Assembly (NCBI RefSeq): GCF_002735705.1
Contig: NZ_PDZL01000008.1
Coordinates: 62,001 to 126,000, forward strand
Length of the DNA: 64,000 nt
Reading direction: 5' to 3'
Source of the DNA: Janthinobacterium sp. BJB426
GTDB lineage: Bacteria; Pseudomonadota; Gammaproteobacteria; Burkholderiales; Burkholderiaceae_D
Shown here: positions 33,045 through 40,981 of the stretch, in pieces
Layout: the number at the start of each line of letters is the position of its first letter
Numbering within the stretch: position 1 is the stretch's first letter
The notes under the pieces: model-generated
What the model saw: only the letters and a program-made list of their open reading frames with translations
What the model was told of the DNA's origin: nothing
The model's database searches: none
Position numbers and translations under genes: made by a program

Positions 33045-34022
33045 CTAGCCCCCCACCGTGCCGGTGACGGGCAGGACGATGCCGCTGATATAGCTGGAAC
33101 AGACGGGCGAGGCCAGGAAGACGTAGGCGGGCGATAGTTCTTCCGGCTGGGCCGGGCGGCGCATGTCCGTGTCCGCGCCGAATGTCTGGATATCCTCGGG
33201 CGACTTGTCAGCCGGGTTGAGCGGTGTCCACACGGGGCCGGGCGCGATGGCGTTGACGCGGATACCCTTGTCCAGCAGGTTGCCGGCCAGCGCCATGGTA
33301 AACGCATGGATGGCGCCCTTGGTGGTGGAATAGTCGAGCAAGTGCTTCGAACCTTGCAAACCCGTCACGGAGCCCGTGTTGATGATGGACGCACCGCGCT
33401 GCAAGTGGGGCAGTACGGCCTTGGCCATATGAAAGTAGCCGTAGACATTGGTTTTCATGGTGAGGTCAAAGCGTTCCTCGCTCAGGTCGAGCAGCGATTC
33501 CGCGTGTTCCTGGAAGGCGGCGTTGTTGACTAGCACGTCGATGTGCGTGAACTTGTCCAGCACCTGGCTGACGGCTTGCTGGCAAAAGCCCTGGTCGCGG
33601 ACGTCGCCTGCAATCAACAGGCAGCTCTGGCCTTCCGCTTCCACGTAGCGCCTGGTTTCGTGGGCGTCCGCGTGTTCATTCAGGTAAATGATGGCGATAT
33701 CGGCCCCTTCGCGCGCGTACAGCACGGCCACGGCGCGGCCGATGCCCGAATCGCCGCCCGTGATGATGGCCACCATGCCGGCCAGCTTGCCGCTGCCGCA
33801 ATAGTCGGGCGCCAGGAAGCGGGGTTGCAATTCCATTTGCGCTTCGATGCCGGGCTTGGCCAGGTGCTGGGCGGGCAGGGGAGGAGCTGGCTGGCTGCGG
33901 CTGCCCGTCTGCACGGGGGGCTTGCTGGCCCGTTTGTCTGGCTTGGCGGCATCACGGCCATCTTGCTCCTGCTGGATGGCGCGTTGCAAGTTGCCTGCGG
34001 ACTGATCCTTGTTTTCGTTCAT
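33045..34022 (-). CDS. Short-chain dehydrogenase/reductase with N-terminal extension (YghA/GSP39 type)
   Basis: 325 residues. A hydrophilic extension of about 75 residues (Gln/Lys/Pro-rich), then a classical Rossmann SDR: cofactor motif TGGDSGIGRAV, structural NNAA, catalytic Ser in NTGSVTG and the YSTTK Tyr-Lys pair. The extended architecture is that of YghA and general stress protein 39, NAD(P)-dependent aldehyde/ketone reductases induced by stress. ATG 34022 has an AGG 5 bases upstream. It is operonic with ku, which suggests shared stationary-phase or stress expression. Confidence 0.9.
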   Translation of the reverse strand: MNENKDQSAGNLQRAIQQEQDGRDAAKPDKRASKPPVQTGSRSQPAPPLPAQHLAKPGIEAQMELQPRFLAPDYCGSGKLAGMVAIITGGDSGIGRAVAVLYAREGADIAIIYLNEHADAHETRRYVEAEGQSCLLIAGDVRDQGFCQQAVSQVLDKFTHIDVLVNNAAFQEHAESLLDLSEERFDLTMKTNVYGYFHMAKAVLPHLQRGASIINTGSVTGLQGSKHLLDYSTTKGAIHAFTMALAGNLLDKGIRVNAIAPGPVWTPLNPADKSPEDIQTFGADTDMRRPAQPEELSPAYVFLASPVCSSYISGIVLPVTGTVGG

Positions 34023-34148
34023 GCTGGCCTCCCTGAAAACGAAGATCCAGTATCGGCGCGGCGCCGGCATCAAACGGTGCGCTTGCTAACAGAGTGGCGC
34101 AAACAGGCGTAAAGTTATATGATGGTTGACATAAATGTGGGAGGCAGC

Positions 34149-34718
34149 ATGAAAGTGAGCAGGGAGCAGGCGGCGCTGAACCGCGAGCGCATCGTGGAGG
34201 TGGCGGCAAAATTGTTCCGTGAAAAGGGCTACGACGGCATCGGCGTGGCCGACCTGATGAAGAACGCGGGCCTTACGCATGGCGGCTTCTATGGGCATTT
34301 CGCGTCCAAGGAAGACTTGATGATCGAGGCATGCCAGCATGCCCTGGAGAAATCGCTGGAAGGCTGGCGGGCGAAGGTCGCCAGCGATCCGCAGCGGGCG
34401 CTGCCGGCGATCATCGACAACTATCTGACGACCCGGCACCGCGATCAGCCCGGCGGCGGCTGCCCGGCGGCGGCCATGGGCGTCGATGCGGCGCGCATGT
34501 CGCCCGGTGCGCGTCCCGCGTTTACGAAAGCGACGCAGCAGCAGTTCTCGCTGCTGGAAGGCTTGCTGCCCGACGGTGCGCCGGAAGAACGGCGCCAGCA
34601 GGCCATTTCGACGTTTGCCGCCATGGTGGGCGCCATGGTGCTGGCCCGTTCCGTCGATGACGAAGCCTTGTCCGAGGAAATCCTCGATGCCGTGAAGGCG
34701 CAATTGTTGCAAGAGTGA
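34149..34718 (+). CDS. TetR family transcriptional regulator
   Basis: 189 residues. Helix-turn-helix at about 10-58 (RERIVEVAAKLFREKGYDGIG, then ADLMKNAGLTHGGFYGHF), and a helical ligand domain with a GGGCPAAAMGVDA loop. GGGAGG lies 5 bases before the ATG at 34149; an in-frame ATG at 34119 lacks one. The next gene, a SulP transporter, starts 31 bases later in the same direction, and the SDR-ku operon diverges 126 bases upstream; either could be a target, as could the regulator itself. Confidence 0.88.
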   Translation: MKVSREQAALNRERIVEVAAKLFREKGYDGIGVADLMKNAGLTHGGFYGHFASKEDLMIEACQHALEKSLEGWRAKVASDPQRALPAIIDNYLTTRHRDQPGGGCPAAAMGVDAARMSPGARPAFTKATQQQFSLLEGLLPDGAPEERRQQAISTFAAMVGAMVLARSVDDEALSEEILDAVKAQLLQE

Positions 34719-34749
34719 GCATATCCCCCCTGTCAGCCGGTCGCGTCGC

Positions 34750-36426
34750 ATGATAGGCTTCGGTTTTCAGATTTCGGGATCATCCATGCTGCTCTGGCTC
34801 AGGCAATACCGGCGTCCCCTGTTGGCCGGAGACATTACTGCCGGTATCGTTGTCGCCATGATGATGGTGCCGCAAGGCATGGCTTACGCGCTGGTGGCCG
34901 GCTTGCCGCCCGTGGTGGGCATCTACGCCAGCATCTTGCCGCCCGTGCTGTACGCCTTGTTCGGCAGCAGCATGACGCAATCGGTGGGCCCCATGGCCAT
35001 CGTTTCCCTGATGACGGCGGCCGCCCTGGCGCCGCTGGCCGACCCCGGTTCCTCCCTGTATATCGTCCTGGCCGCCCAGCTGGCCTTCATCAGCGGCCTC
35101 GTCCTGCTGCTGTGCGGCGTGCTGCGCCTGGGTTTCATGGCCAGTTTCCTGTCGCGCCCCGTGATCAGCGGTTTCAGCAATGGCGCCGCGATCCTGATCA
35201 TCTGGGGCCAGATCACGCCCTTGCTGGGCGCGACGCTTCCCCACTGGCACACGCCCAGCCTCGTACTCGGATTGTCCGGCCTGCTGTTTCTGTGGCTTGC
35301 CAAGCGCTATCTGTCGCGCCTGCTGCAGCGCTGTGGCTTGAACAAGGTGGCGGCCGACGTGGGCGCGCGCCTGGCGCCGATGGCGCTGGTGCTGGCCGGC
35401 ATCGCGCTCGTCGCGTATGGCGGCCTGGACGCGATGGGCGTGCAGACGACGGGCCACGTGCCCAGCGGCTTGCCGGGCCTGAACCTGGCCACGTCCGGCG
35501 CCCATTGGCGCACTTTGTTGTCGCCGGCGCTGCTGATCGCCTTCATCATCTTCCTGATGAGCATGTCCGCCGCCCAGACCCTGGCGCAAAAACGCGGCGA
35601 AAAGCTGCATACCAACCGTGAACTGTTGGGCCTGGGCGCGGCCAACGTGGCCAGCGCGCTGTCGGGCGGCTTCCCCGTCACGGGCTCGATTTCGCGTTCG
35701 GCCGTCAATTTCCAGGCGGGCGCGAATACGCCGCTGGCCAGCATCATCACGGCGGGCCTGCTGGCGCTGGCGCTGGTGGCGCCCACGGGCTGGCTGGCCC
35801 TGCTCCCGCTGCCGGTCCTGGCGGCCACCATCATCTTTGCCGTCAGCAGCCTGCTGGACTGGGATACTTTGAAACTGTCGTGGCGCTACGACCGCAGCGA
35901 TGCGCTGGCCCTGCTGGCGACCACGGCCGGCGTGCTGGTGCTGGGCGTGGAAGCGGGCGTGGTGATCGGCGTGCTGCTGTCGATGGGCACCCTGATCTGG
36001 CGCGCCAGCCGCCCGCACATCGCCGTGCTGGGGCGTATCCCGAATAGCGAGCACTTCCGTAACGTGGAGCGCTACGAGGCGCAAACGTTACCGGACGTCT
36101 TGCTGCTGCGCATCGATGCGGGCCTGTTCTTCGGCAACGTCGAAGCCGTCACGGAGAGGGTGGAAGACGAGTTGCGCGGCCACCCGACGGCGCGCCACCT
36201 GGTGCTGGTGTTGTCGGCCGTCAACCAGATCGACAGCACGGCCCTGCTGGGCTTGATCGAACTCAACAGCGCGCTGAGCAAGCGCGGTATCAGCCTGAAC
36301 CTGGCCGAAGTGAAAGGGCCCGTAATGGACCGTTTGCGCCAGAGCAGCCTGCTGCAGGACCTGAGCGGCAAGCTGTACCTGAGCACGGCGCTGGCGACGG
36401 CCGATTTAAGTGGAGAAAACGCGTGA
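34750..36426 (+). CDS. SulP family anion transporter with STAS domain
   Basis: 558 residues. About 10-12 membrane helices with the SulP signature (AGIVVAMMMVPQGMAYALVAGLPP, split over TM1-TM2) and a C-terminal STAS domain from about 435 (LLLRIDAGLFFGNVEAV, then VLSAVNQIDSTALLGL). The family moves sulfate, bicarbonate, dicarboxylates and other anions; the substrate is not decided by sequence. Starts at 34750 or 34786 are both weakly supported. The last codon overlaps the GTG of the Imm1-like gene. Confidence 0.9.
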   Translation: MIGFGFQISGSSMLLWLRQYRRPLLAGDITAGIVVAMMMVPQGMAYALVAGLPPVVGIYASILPPVLYALFGSSMTQSVGPMAIVSLMTAAALAPLADPGSSLYIVLAAQLAFISGLVLLLCGVLRLGFMASFLSRPVISGFSNGAAILIIWGQITPLLGATLPHWHTPSLVLGLSGLLFLWLAKRYLSRLLQRCGLNKVAADVGARLAPMALVLAGIALVAYGGLDAMGVQTTGHVPSGLPGLNLATSGAHWRTLLSPALLIAFIIFLMSMSAAQTLAQKRGEKLHTNRELLGLGAANVASALSGGFPVTGSISRSAVNFQAGANTPLASIITAGLLALALVAPTGWLALLPLPVLAATIIFAVSSLLDWDTLKLSWRYDRSDALALLATTAGVLVLGVEAGVVIGVLLSMGTLIWRASRPHIAVLGRIPNSEHFRNVERYEAQTLPDVLLLRIDAGLFFGNVEAVTERVEDELRGHPTARHLVLVLSAVNQIDSTALLGLIELNSALSKRGISLNLAEVKGPVMDRLRQSSLLQDLSGKLYLSTALATADLSGENA

Positions 36427-36812
36427 ACATGGAACTGAATCTGCACGGCGAGCCGCGCGTGATTGATAGCATCAGCGTGCTGGAACAGGCGCTGCTCGAA
36501 GCGCGCGCCCTGGCGCAGTGCGAGCTGTGGCTGACCCAGGCAACCGAGGCGGAGCAGGGCCCGGCCCTGTGCATGCTGCGCAATGGCGGCAACGCCTGGC
36601 TGATGTATTTGTCGGGGCAGGACGACCTGAGTTTTCACTCGCTGGGCGACGAGGAAGCGGACGGCGTCTGCAGCTATTTGCTGTCGAATGGCCAGGTGGA
36701 CGAGTATCCGGAAGCATGGTGCGTGGACGTGGAACAATGTCAGCGCGCCTTCGTCGCGTTCTTCAAGACAGGCGGCGCGCGGCCGGCCGCCATCGCGTGG
36801 GAAGCGGATTGA
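36423..36812 (+). CDS. Imm1-like immunity family protein
   Basis: 129 residues. The central segment GGNAWLMYLSGQDDLSFHSLG, split around residue 60, and the later EYPEAWCVDVEQCQRAFVAFF resemble the Imm1 family of polymorphic-toxin immunity proteins, commonly with deaminase-type toxins. No toxin is adjacent. GTG 36423 overlaps the SulP stop (GTGA) with GGAG 7 bases upstream; ATG 36429 is the alternative. The family call is moderate; the protein could have a housekeeping role. Confidence 0.55.
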   Translation: MNMELNLHGEPRVIDSISVLEQALLEARALAQCELWLTQATEAEQGPALCMLRNGGNAWLMYLSGQDDLSFHSLGDEEADGVCSYLLSNGQVDEYPEAWCVDVEQCQRAFVAFFKTGGARPAAIAWEAD

Positions 36813-36897
36813 GATGCTGCAAACCACGCAAACCATCACATGGCGACGGGCTGGTGCGGGCCGGAGTTACGGGTCTGGGACGGAGTAGGGGGAAACC

Positions 36898-37275
36898 GTG
36901 CATCCTGAAAAAATCAAACAGGTCATCCAGTTGCCGGCGCAGCAGCGCTACGACTATTGCGTGCGCAAGGTAGCCGATACGCAAGAAGTGTGGGGCTTGT
37001 ACCATGATGGCTGGGCCACGGCGCAAGTCGGTGGCAAGGTCGCCATCCCGTTCTGGCCGGAAGCGGCATTCGCGCAGGCGTGCGCCAGCGGTGACTGGGC
37101 GGACTTCCAGCCACGCGCGATCACGCTCGACGATTTTCTGAGCCAATGGCTGCCTGGCATGGCAAGCAATGGCCAGTTGGCATCCGTGTTTCCCGTGCCG
37201 CAAGGCAGCGCCAGCATCGCGGCGCCAGATGATTTACTGAGGGATTTGCAACATGAGTCAGAGCAATATGAATGA
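36898..37275 (+). CDS. DUF2750 family protein
   Basis: 125 residues matching DUF2750: the opening RYDYCVRKVADTQEVWGLYHDGWA, split at residue 17, with ALPFWPEAAFA-like VAIPFWPEAAFAQAC and ITLDDFLSQWLPGM, is characteristic. The function of the family is unknown; it is often encoded near toxin-immunity-type proteins. The start is GTG 36898, after GGGGG; it overlaps the next small gene by 23 bases. Confidence 0.75.
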   Translation: MHPEKIKQVIQLPAQQRYDYCVRKVADTQEVWGLYHDGWATAQVGGKVAIPFWPEAAFAQACASGDWADFQPRAITLDDFLSQWLPGMASNGQLASVFPVPQGSASIAAPDDLLRDLQHESEQYE

Positions 37276-37441
37276 GGGCAAGGAACGCCTGGACGCCTGG
37301 TACGACGGCTCGGCCATCTGCCTGATCGCCGTCGGCGCGCAGGGCGCCCCGCTGGACCTGGGCGACGATGAAGTGCGCGCTCTGATCGCGAAATTGCAGC
37401 AATGCCTGGCCGAGTCCGAAGCGGCTGCGATGGACGACTGA
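37253..37441 (+). CDS. Small hypothetical protein
   Basis: 62 residues, acidic, no signal peptide: MSQSNMNEGKERLDAWYD, then a strand-turn-helix-like DLGDDEVRALIAKLQQCL. The start overlaps the DUF2750 gene by 23 bases and is preceded by a GAGG-like site within it, so the two are likely coupled. No family recognised. Confidence 0.55.
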   Translation: MSQSNMNEGKERLDAWYDGSAICLIAVGAQGAPLDLGDDEVRALIAKLQQCLAESEAAAMDD

Positions 37442-37445
37442 AGGC

Positions 37446-37925
37446 TCAGGCGGCCGCCAGCGCCTTTTCCATGGCCACGCTGGCCAGGCTGATGCCGCTG
37501 GGGTGCGCATACGCTTCCTCGCGCAAGGCCGTAAAACCTGCGGCCCGGTAAAACGGCACGGCATTGAGCGACGCAGACAGGTGCAGCCGCGCAATGCTGT
37601 GCTCGCGCGCCAATTGCTCCAGCGCCGCCAGCAGGCGCTTGCCGATGCCGAGACCCGCGTGTGCTGGGTCGACAAACACGGCATCGACTTCGTGTTTAAT
37701 GACGTCCAGCATGGCGTAGCCGGCAATGGCCTCGTCCTGCATCGCCACGATGCCGCCACCCGCAGCCAGCATGGCGGCATACGCGGGCGGCACAGGCGAA
37801 GCCGTCCAGACAGTAATTTGCTCCGGCGCATAATGCGTGGCGCAACTGACGCGCACGGCCACCGTGCGCAGGGCCCACAGGGCGTCGATATCAAGGGGCA
37901 GGGCGGGGCGCAGGATGATGGCCAT
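37446..37925 (-). CDS. GNAT family N-acetyltransferase
   Basis: 159 residues. Typical GNAT order: ILRPALPLDIDALWAL, VDAVFVDPAHAGLGIGKRLLAALE (acetyl-CoA loop Q/RxxGxG/A as AGLGIG), LHLSASLNAVPFYRAAGF near the end. ATG 37925 with GGAAAG upstream; the longer frame adds a basic, unlikely N-terminus. Resembles the YafP/phosphinothricin-type acetyltransferases. It stands alone, converging on the DUF2750 group with a 4-base gap. Substrate unknown. Confidence 0.85.
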   Translation of the reverse strand: MAIILRPALPLDIDALWALRTVAVRVSCATHYAPEQITVWTASPVPPAYAAMLAAGGGIVAMQDEAIAGYAMLDVIKHEVDAVFVDPAHAGLGIGKRLLAALEQLAREHSIARLHLSASLNAVPFYRAAGFTALREEAYAHPSGISLASVAMEKALAAA

Positions 37926-37996
37926 GGAAGCTTTCCGGGTAAAACGCCATGCTAGCGCAATGGCTGGCATGGCGCCAGCATGAGCTTATTCAGCTG

Positions 37997-39124
37997 TCAC
38001 TGCGCTGGCTTGTCCGGATCGATGTAGTACGAACCCGGCGGCGCGCCCGGCACTTTCACCCGGAACTTCAGACCGGACAGGAGCTTGTCCCACAATGCGA
38101 TCGCCTCCTCGTCGGTCAGAGACGATGCTTCGGCGGCGCCGACCATGTTGTGGGCGACTTTGGTGTACATGGATGCTTCCAGCACCGATGGATAGGCGAT
38201 ATCGCGCGGCGTACCCACCAGTGTCCATTCAAAATCATGCACGCCATCGGTACGCCTTATCAACGACTCCTCGCCATGCCAGTGCTGCACGTCACGCTTG
38301 CCTTCGCGTAGCAGAGTACGAGGAGGGTAGTTCTTGCCTTGCTGGTCTTTTGCTTCCTGGATACGAGCAAGTAATGATAATTTCCCACGTACTTTTGCAT
38401 CATATTCAGCAGGAGGAAAGTCGCCGTAAGCGTCCTTATTTGAAGTAATGGAAAACGTCACATCCGGGAAACTAGGAAAATATAAGCCGGCATCTGCCAT
38501 CTCTTGATCATTATAATTGCTACCGCTCATGAAGCTGCCTCCTAAGCAATGGCCGGGTTCTGCAGGGATTTCATTTTTTTCGCGCAGACGTAAACTATTT
38601 GCCCGTGTTAACTGTGTGGCAGCCGCACTTGCAATCGTTCCACCTTTTGGAATCGATCCGCTAAGAATAAATGTAATATCTCCTTTGTTGACGTATGTGC
38701 TGAAAAAAACATCGCCGTCTTCTTTGGAGAATTTATTTTCAAAGTAGTGAAATTGCCAGCTGTTTTCTATAGGTCCTTTTCCGTTATATATAATTTCAGA
38801 AGATGAATTATTGGTCTTTATTTTTCTTATGTCCTCAGCTATTTTTTCATCTTTTGCAATGATTCCTCCTTTTATGATATCAATTCTTGAAGGGGCTGAG
38901 ATGTTGCCATATATTAATTCTGCCTCTTGTGGAACTTTAATAGCATAACGTCCGAAACATACAATTTTTGTTTTTAGAAAGAGCACGCCAAGACGTTTGC
39001 TAATTTTTAAGTTGTCAGGCATATTAGCTTCCTTAGTTATATTTTTTTGTGAGCATGCGGAAATAAATATTATTGCTGTAAGTGCAATTATTGAAATTTT
39101 TCCACTTTCTGTTTTATTATTCAT
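37997..39124 (-). CDS. tli4: Tli4 family T6SS immunity lipoprotein
   Basis: 375 residues. The N-terminus ends in a lipobox (FISAC, Cys24), placing the protein in the periplasm as a lipoprotein. The two-part Tli4 layout is visible: an N-terminal half with CFGRYAIKVPQEAEL and a C-terminal half with GHCLGGSF and ASSLTDEEAIALWDKLLSGL. Tli4 blocks the lipase effector Tle4 encoded 3 bases upstream. The 5' part (38800-39124) is strikingly AT-rich against the GC-rich surroundings, a sign of transfer. Confidence 0.9.
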   Translation of the reverse strand: MNNKTESGKISIIALTAIIFISACSQKNITKEANMPDNLKISKRLGVLFLKTKIVCFGRYAIKVPQEAELIYGNISAPSRIDIIKGGIIAKDEKIAEDIRKIKTNNSSSEIIYNGKGPIENSWQFHYFENKFSKEDGDVFFSTYVNKGDITFILSGSIPKGGTIASAAATQLTRANSLRLREKNEIPAEPGHCLGGSFMSGSNYNDQEMADAGLYFPSFPDVTFSITSNKDAYGDFPPAEYDAKVRGKLSLLARIQEAKDQQGKNYPPRTLLREGKRDVQHWHGEESLIRRTDGVHDFEWTLVGTPRDIAYPSVLEASMYTKVAHNMVGAAEASSLTDEEAIALWDKLLSGLKFRVKVPGAPPGSYYIDPDKPAQ

Positions 39125-39127
39125 GAT

Positions 39128-40981
39128 TTAATCCCATTTGCCTTTTTTTGCAATTTGCACGATGGAATACAGCATGGACGCCAGTACATTCTGATCGGCG
39201 TAACTATTTTGGTGTTCATAGCCGGTCGCTTCCGTCGTGCCGTGTACGAATAATGTACCCGTGATGTGTTGGGCAGAACGATCTGATGGAACGGTTCCAT
39301 CTCCGCGTGCATTAGCTGGCTGTAGCTTTAACTTCAAGAATTTTCCACCAGCTTGGACAAGGAGTTGCCCCTTGCTATCATCTTCAAGTAATTTCCATTT
39401 TTCAGGTAGCGGCTCGAATTTATTCCATGGATCATTAGAACCACTGTGAAGACCTTCAATTAATTTGAATACGACATCACCATAACTTAAAAAATTTCTT
39501 GAGGCACAATAGCTTGCATAAGTGTTTGGATGAAACGTTTTTTCTATGGATGATAGAAATTCTGTAGCTAATTTTAATCGACGCATTACCATTTCAAGGC
39601 CGCCACCTTTATCGGGCGGGATGCGTGCGGGATTTACCCAATTTGGATTGATTAGTCGCCACCATGCATTGGGTGGCTGAAGGTAAATGCTTTCCAGTGC
39701 AGTGGCCTTGTCGCGAGGCCAGCTCCATAAAATTTTATCCTGTGCATCTACAATTTTTAGCCAATCCTGGCCATATGCCGCACCTGGCATCATTTCCAGT
39801 GGCGCCGGTGCGTTTGCCAGAATGGCGGTGGCATGCATACCGTCGATGCCTAAAATTCTGGCCTCTATTTCGGCTATGGAACCTTCCCTTTCCTGAAAGC
39901 CAAAACGCATGCGTTTATACGCCCCTGCTGCTCCAATGGTTGGCATTACGTTATGATAAATTCCGAGGATTTTTACATCCTTATCGTCAAGCATATTTCC
40001 ATAACAGGGGTGTATCAACGCCCTGGCCAGCAAACCACCCATGCTGTGCGTGACGAGAATGACTTCACTACATTTGAATCCGCGTTTTTTATAGCCTTTG
40101 ACAAGGCCTCGTAGTCTCTCTGCAATGATGATGGCTGATACGCCATTGCTATTTATAAAGTTGTAACCCATCGCGTGCACTGGATACCAACAAGTCGAAA
40201 TTTTCTTTAAGTCGTTGACATTAATGGCTTTGCCAGATGACGCACCAAAAGTTGTAGGGTCTCGCATTAGCATGGCACCAAGGCCACTTGTGCTGCGCCA
40301 GAACGGATGTGCTTCTCCGTTGGAAATCATATTGTTTAGATGCTGTTCTGTGGTGCGCAACATGGTTCCGTATGCACCGTCGAAAAGCACCTCACTCCAC
40401 CCGCGCCAGCGTGCTATTTGCGCGGGACTTTGGCGAGCGCGCGCTTGGGCTTGCAAAGGTCCCGTTACTGGAGATATTCCGTAGGATCCAATCAAGGGTG
40501 GGATGGGGGAAAGGCTGTCGGGCACATTTTGATGCCGTGCGTCTGCAGCTTTGGTTTCCGAACCATCCGGATCGAAGCGGTTGTTGCTTTCGGTGTAATG
40601 GCAGTACTCCACTTCGGTTTCAGTGGGGTCAAACACCAATTGACGCTGCCGTGGCGATGCACTTTTGAACCAGCCACCCAAGCCATTGCCTGTGAGGACA
40701 GCCGTCTTGCCTCCCGCACCCATCATATCGTCTGGCCGCCAGGCCCGATTGTCTGGACGGCGCAATTCTTCTTGGCGAACCTTGCTCATCCTTAAATTGC
40801 TGCCCATCACGCCCGGCAGGAAAATGACAGGAATTACCTTGCCTGGTGGTAGGGTGACGTCATGTCGCGCGGTATCTTTTGTTTCCGTCATCGCGACGGT
40901 GAGTTCCGCCCACCCTCCCACGCCTTGACCAAATTTTGCAGGATGATTGCCGCGGTTATTCAAGTCATCACATTTGCTCAT
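39128..40981 (-). CDS. tle4: Tle4 family T6SS lipase effector
   Basis: 617 residues. An alpha/beta hydrolase of the large T6SS lipase class: VIFLPGVMGSNLR at about 53-65, nucleophile motif VTHSMGGLLAR (Ser313), Asp candidate in RGDGTVPSD (about 561) and His candidate in GYEHQNSY (about 590). No signal peptide, as expected for a T6SS cargo. It overlaps vgrG by 4 bases and is followed by tli4, so it is delivered by that VgrG and neutralised by Tli4. Family members hydrolyse membrane lipids of rival cells. Base composition is lower in GC than the neighbours. Confidence 0.9.
   Translation of the reverse strand: MSKCDDLNNRGNHPAKFGQGVGGWAELTVAMTETKDTARHDVTLPPGKVIPVIFLPGVMGSNLRMSKVRQEELRRPDNRAWRPDDMMGAGGKTAVLTGNGLGGWFKSASPRQRQLVFDPTETEVEYCHYTESNNRFDPDGSETKAADARHQNVPDSLSPIPPLIGSYGISPVTGPLQAQARARQSPAQIARWRGWSEVLFDGAYGTMLRTTEQHLNNMISNGEAHPFWRSTSGLGAMLMRDPTTFGASSGKAINVNDLKKISTCWYPVHAMGYNFINSNGVSAIIIAERLRGLVKGYKKRGFKCSEVILVTHSMGGLLARALIHPCYGNMLDDKDVKILGIYHNVMPTIGAAGAYKRMRFGFQEREGSIAEIEARILGIDGMHATAILANAPAPLEMMPGAAYGQDWLKIVDAQDKILWSWPRDKATALESIYLQPPNAWWRLINPNWVNPARIPPDKGGGLEMVMRRLKLATEFLSSIEKTFHPNTYASYCASRNFLSYGDVVFKLIEGLHSGSNDPWNKFEPLPEKWKLLEDDSKGQLLVQAGGKFLKLKLQPANARGDGTVPSDRSAQHITGTLFVHGTTEATGYEHQNSYADQNVLASMLYSIVQIAKKGKWD

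Noticed and set aside
36814..36888. 24-codon open frame between the Imm1-like and DUF2750 genes
   Set aside because: It has a weak GGAAG before the ATG but no recognisable content (ends RAGAGRSYGSGTE). Too short to distinguish from chance.
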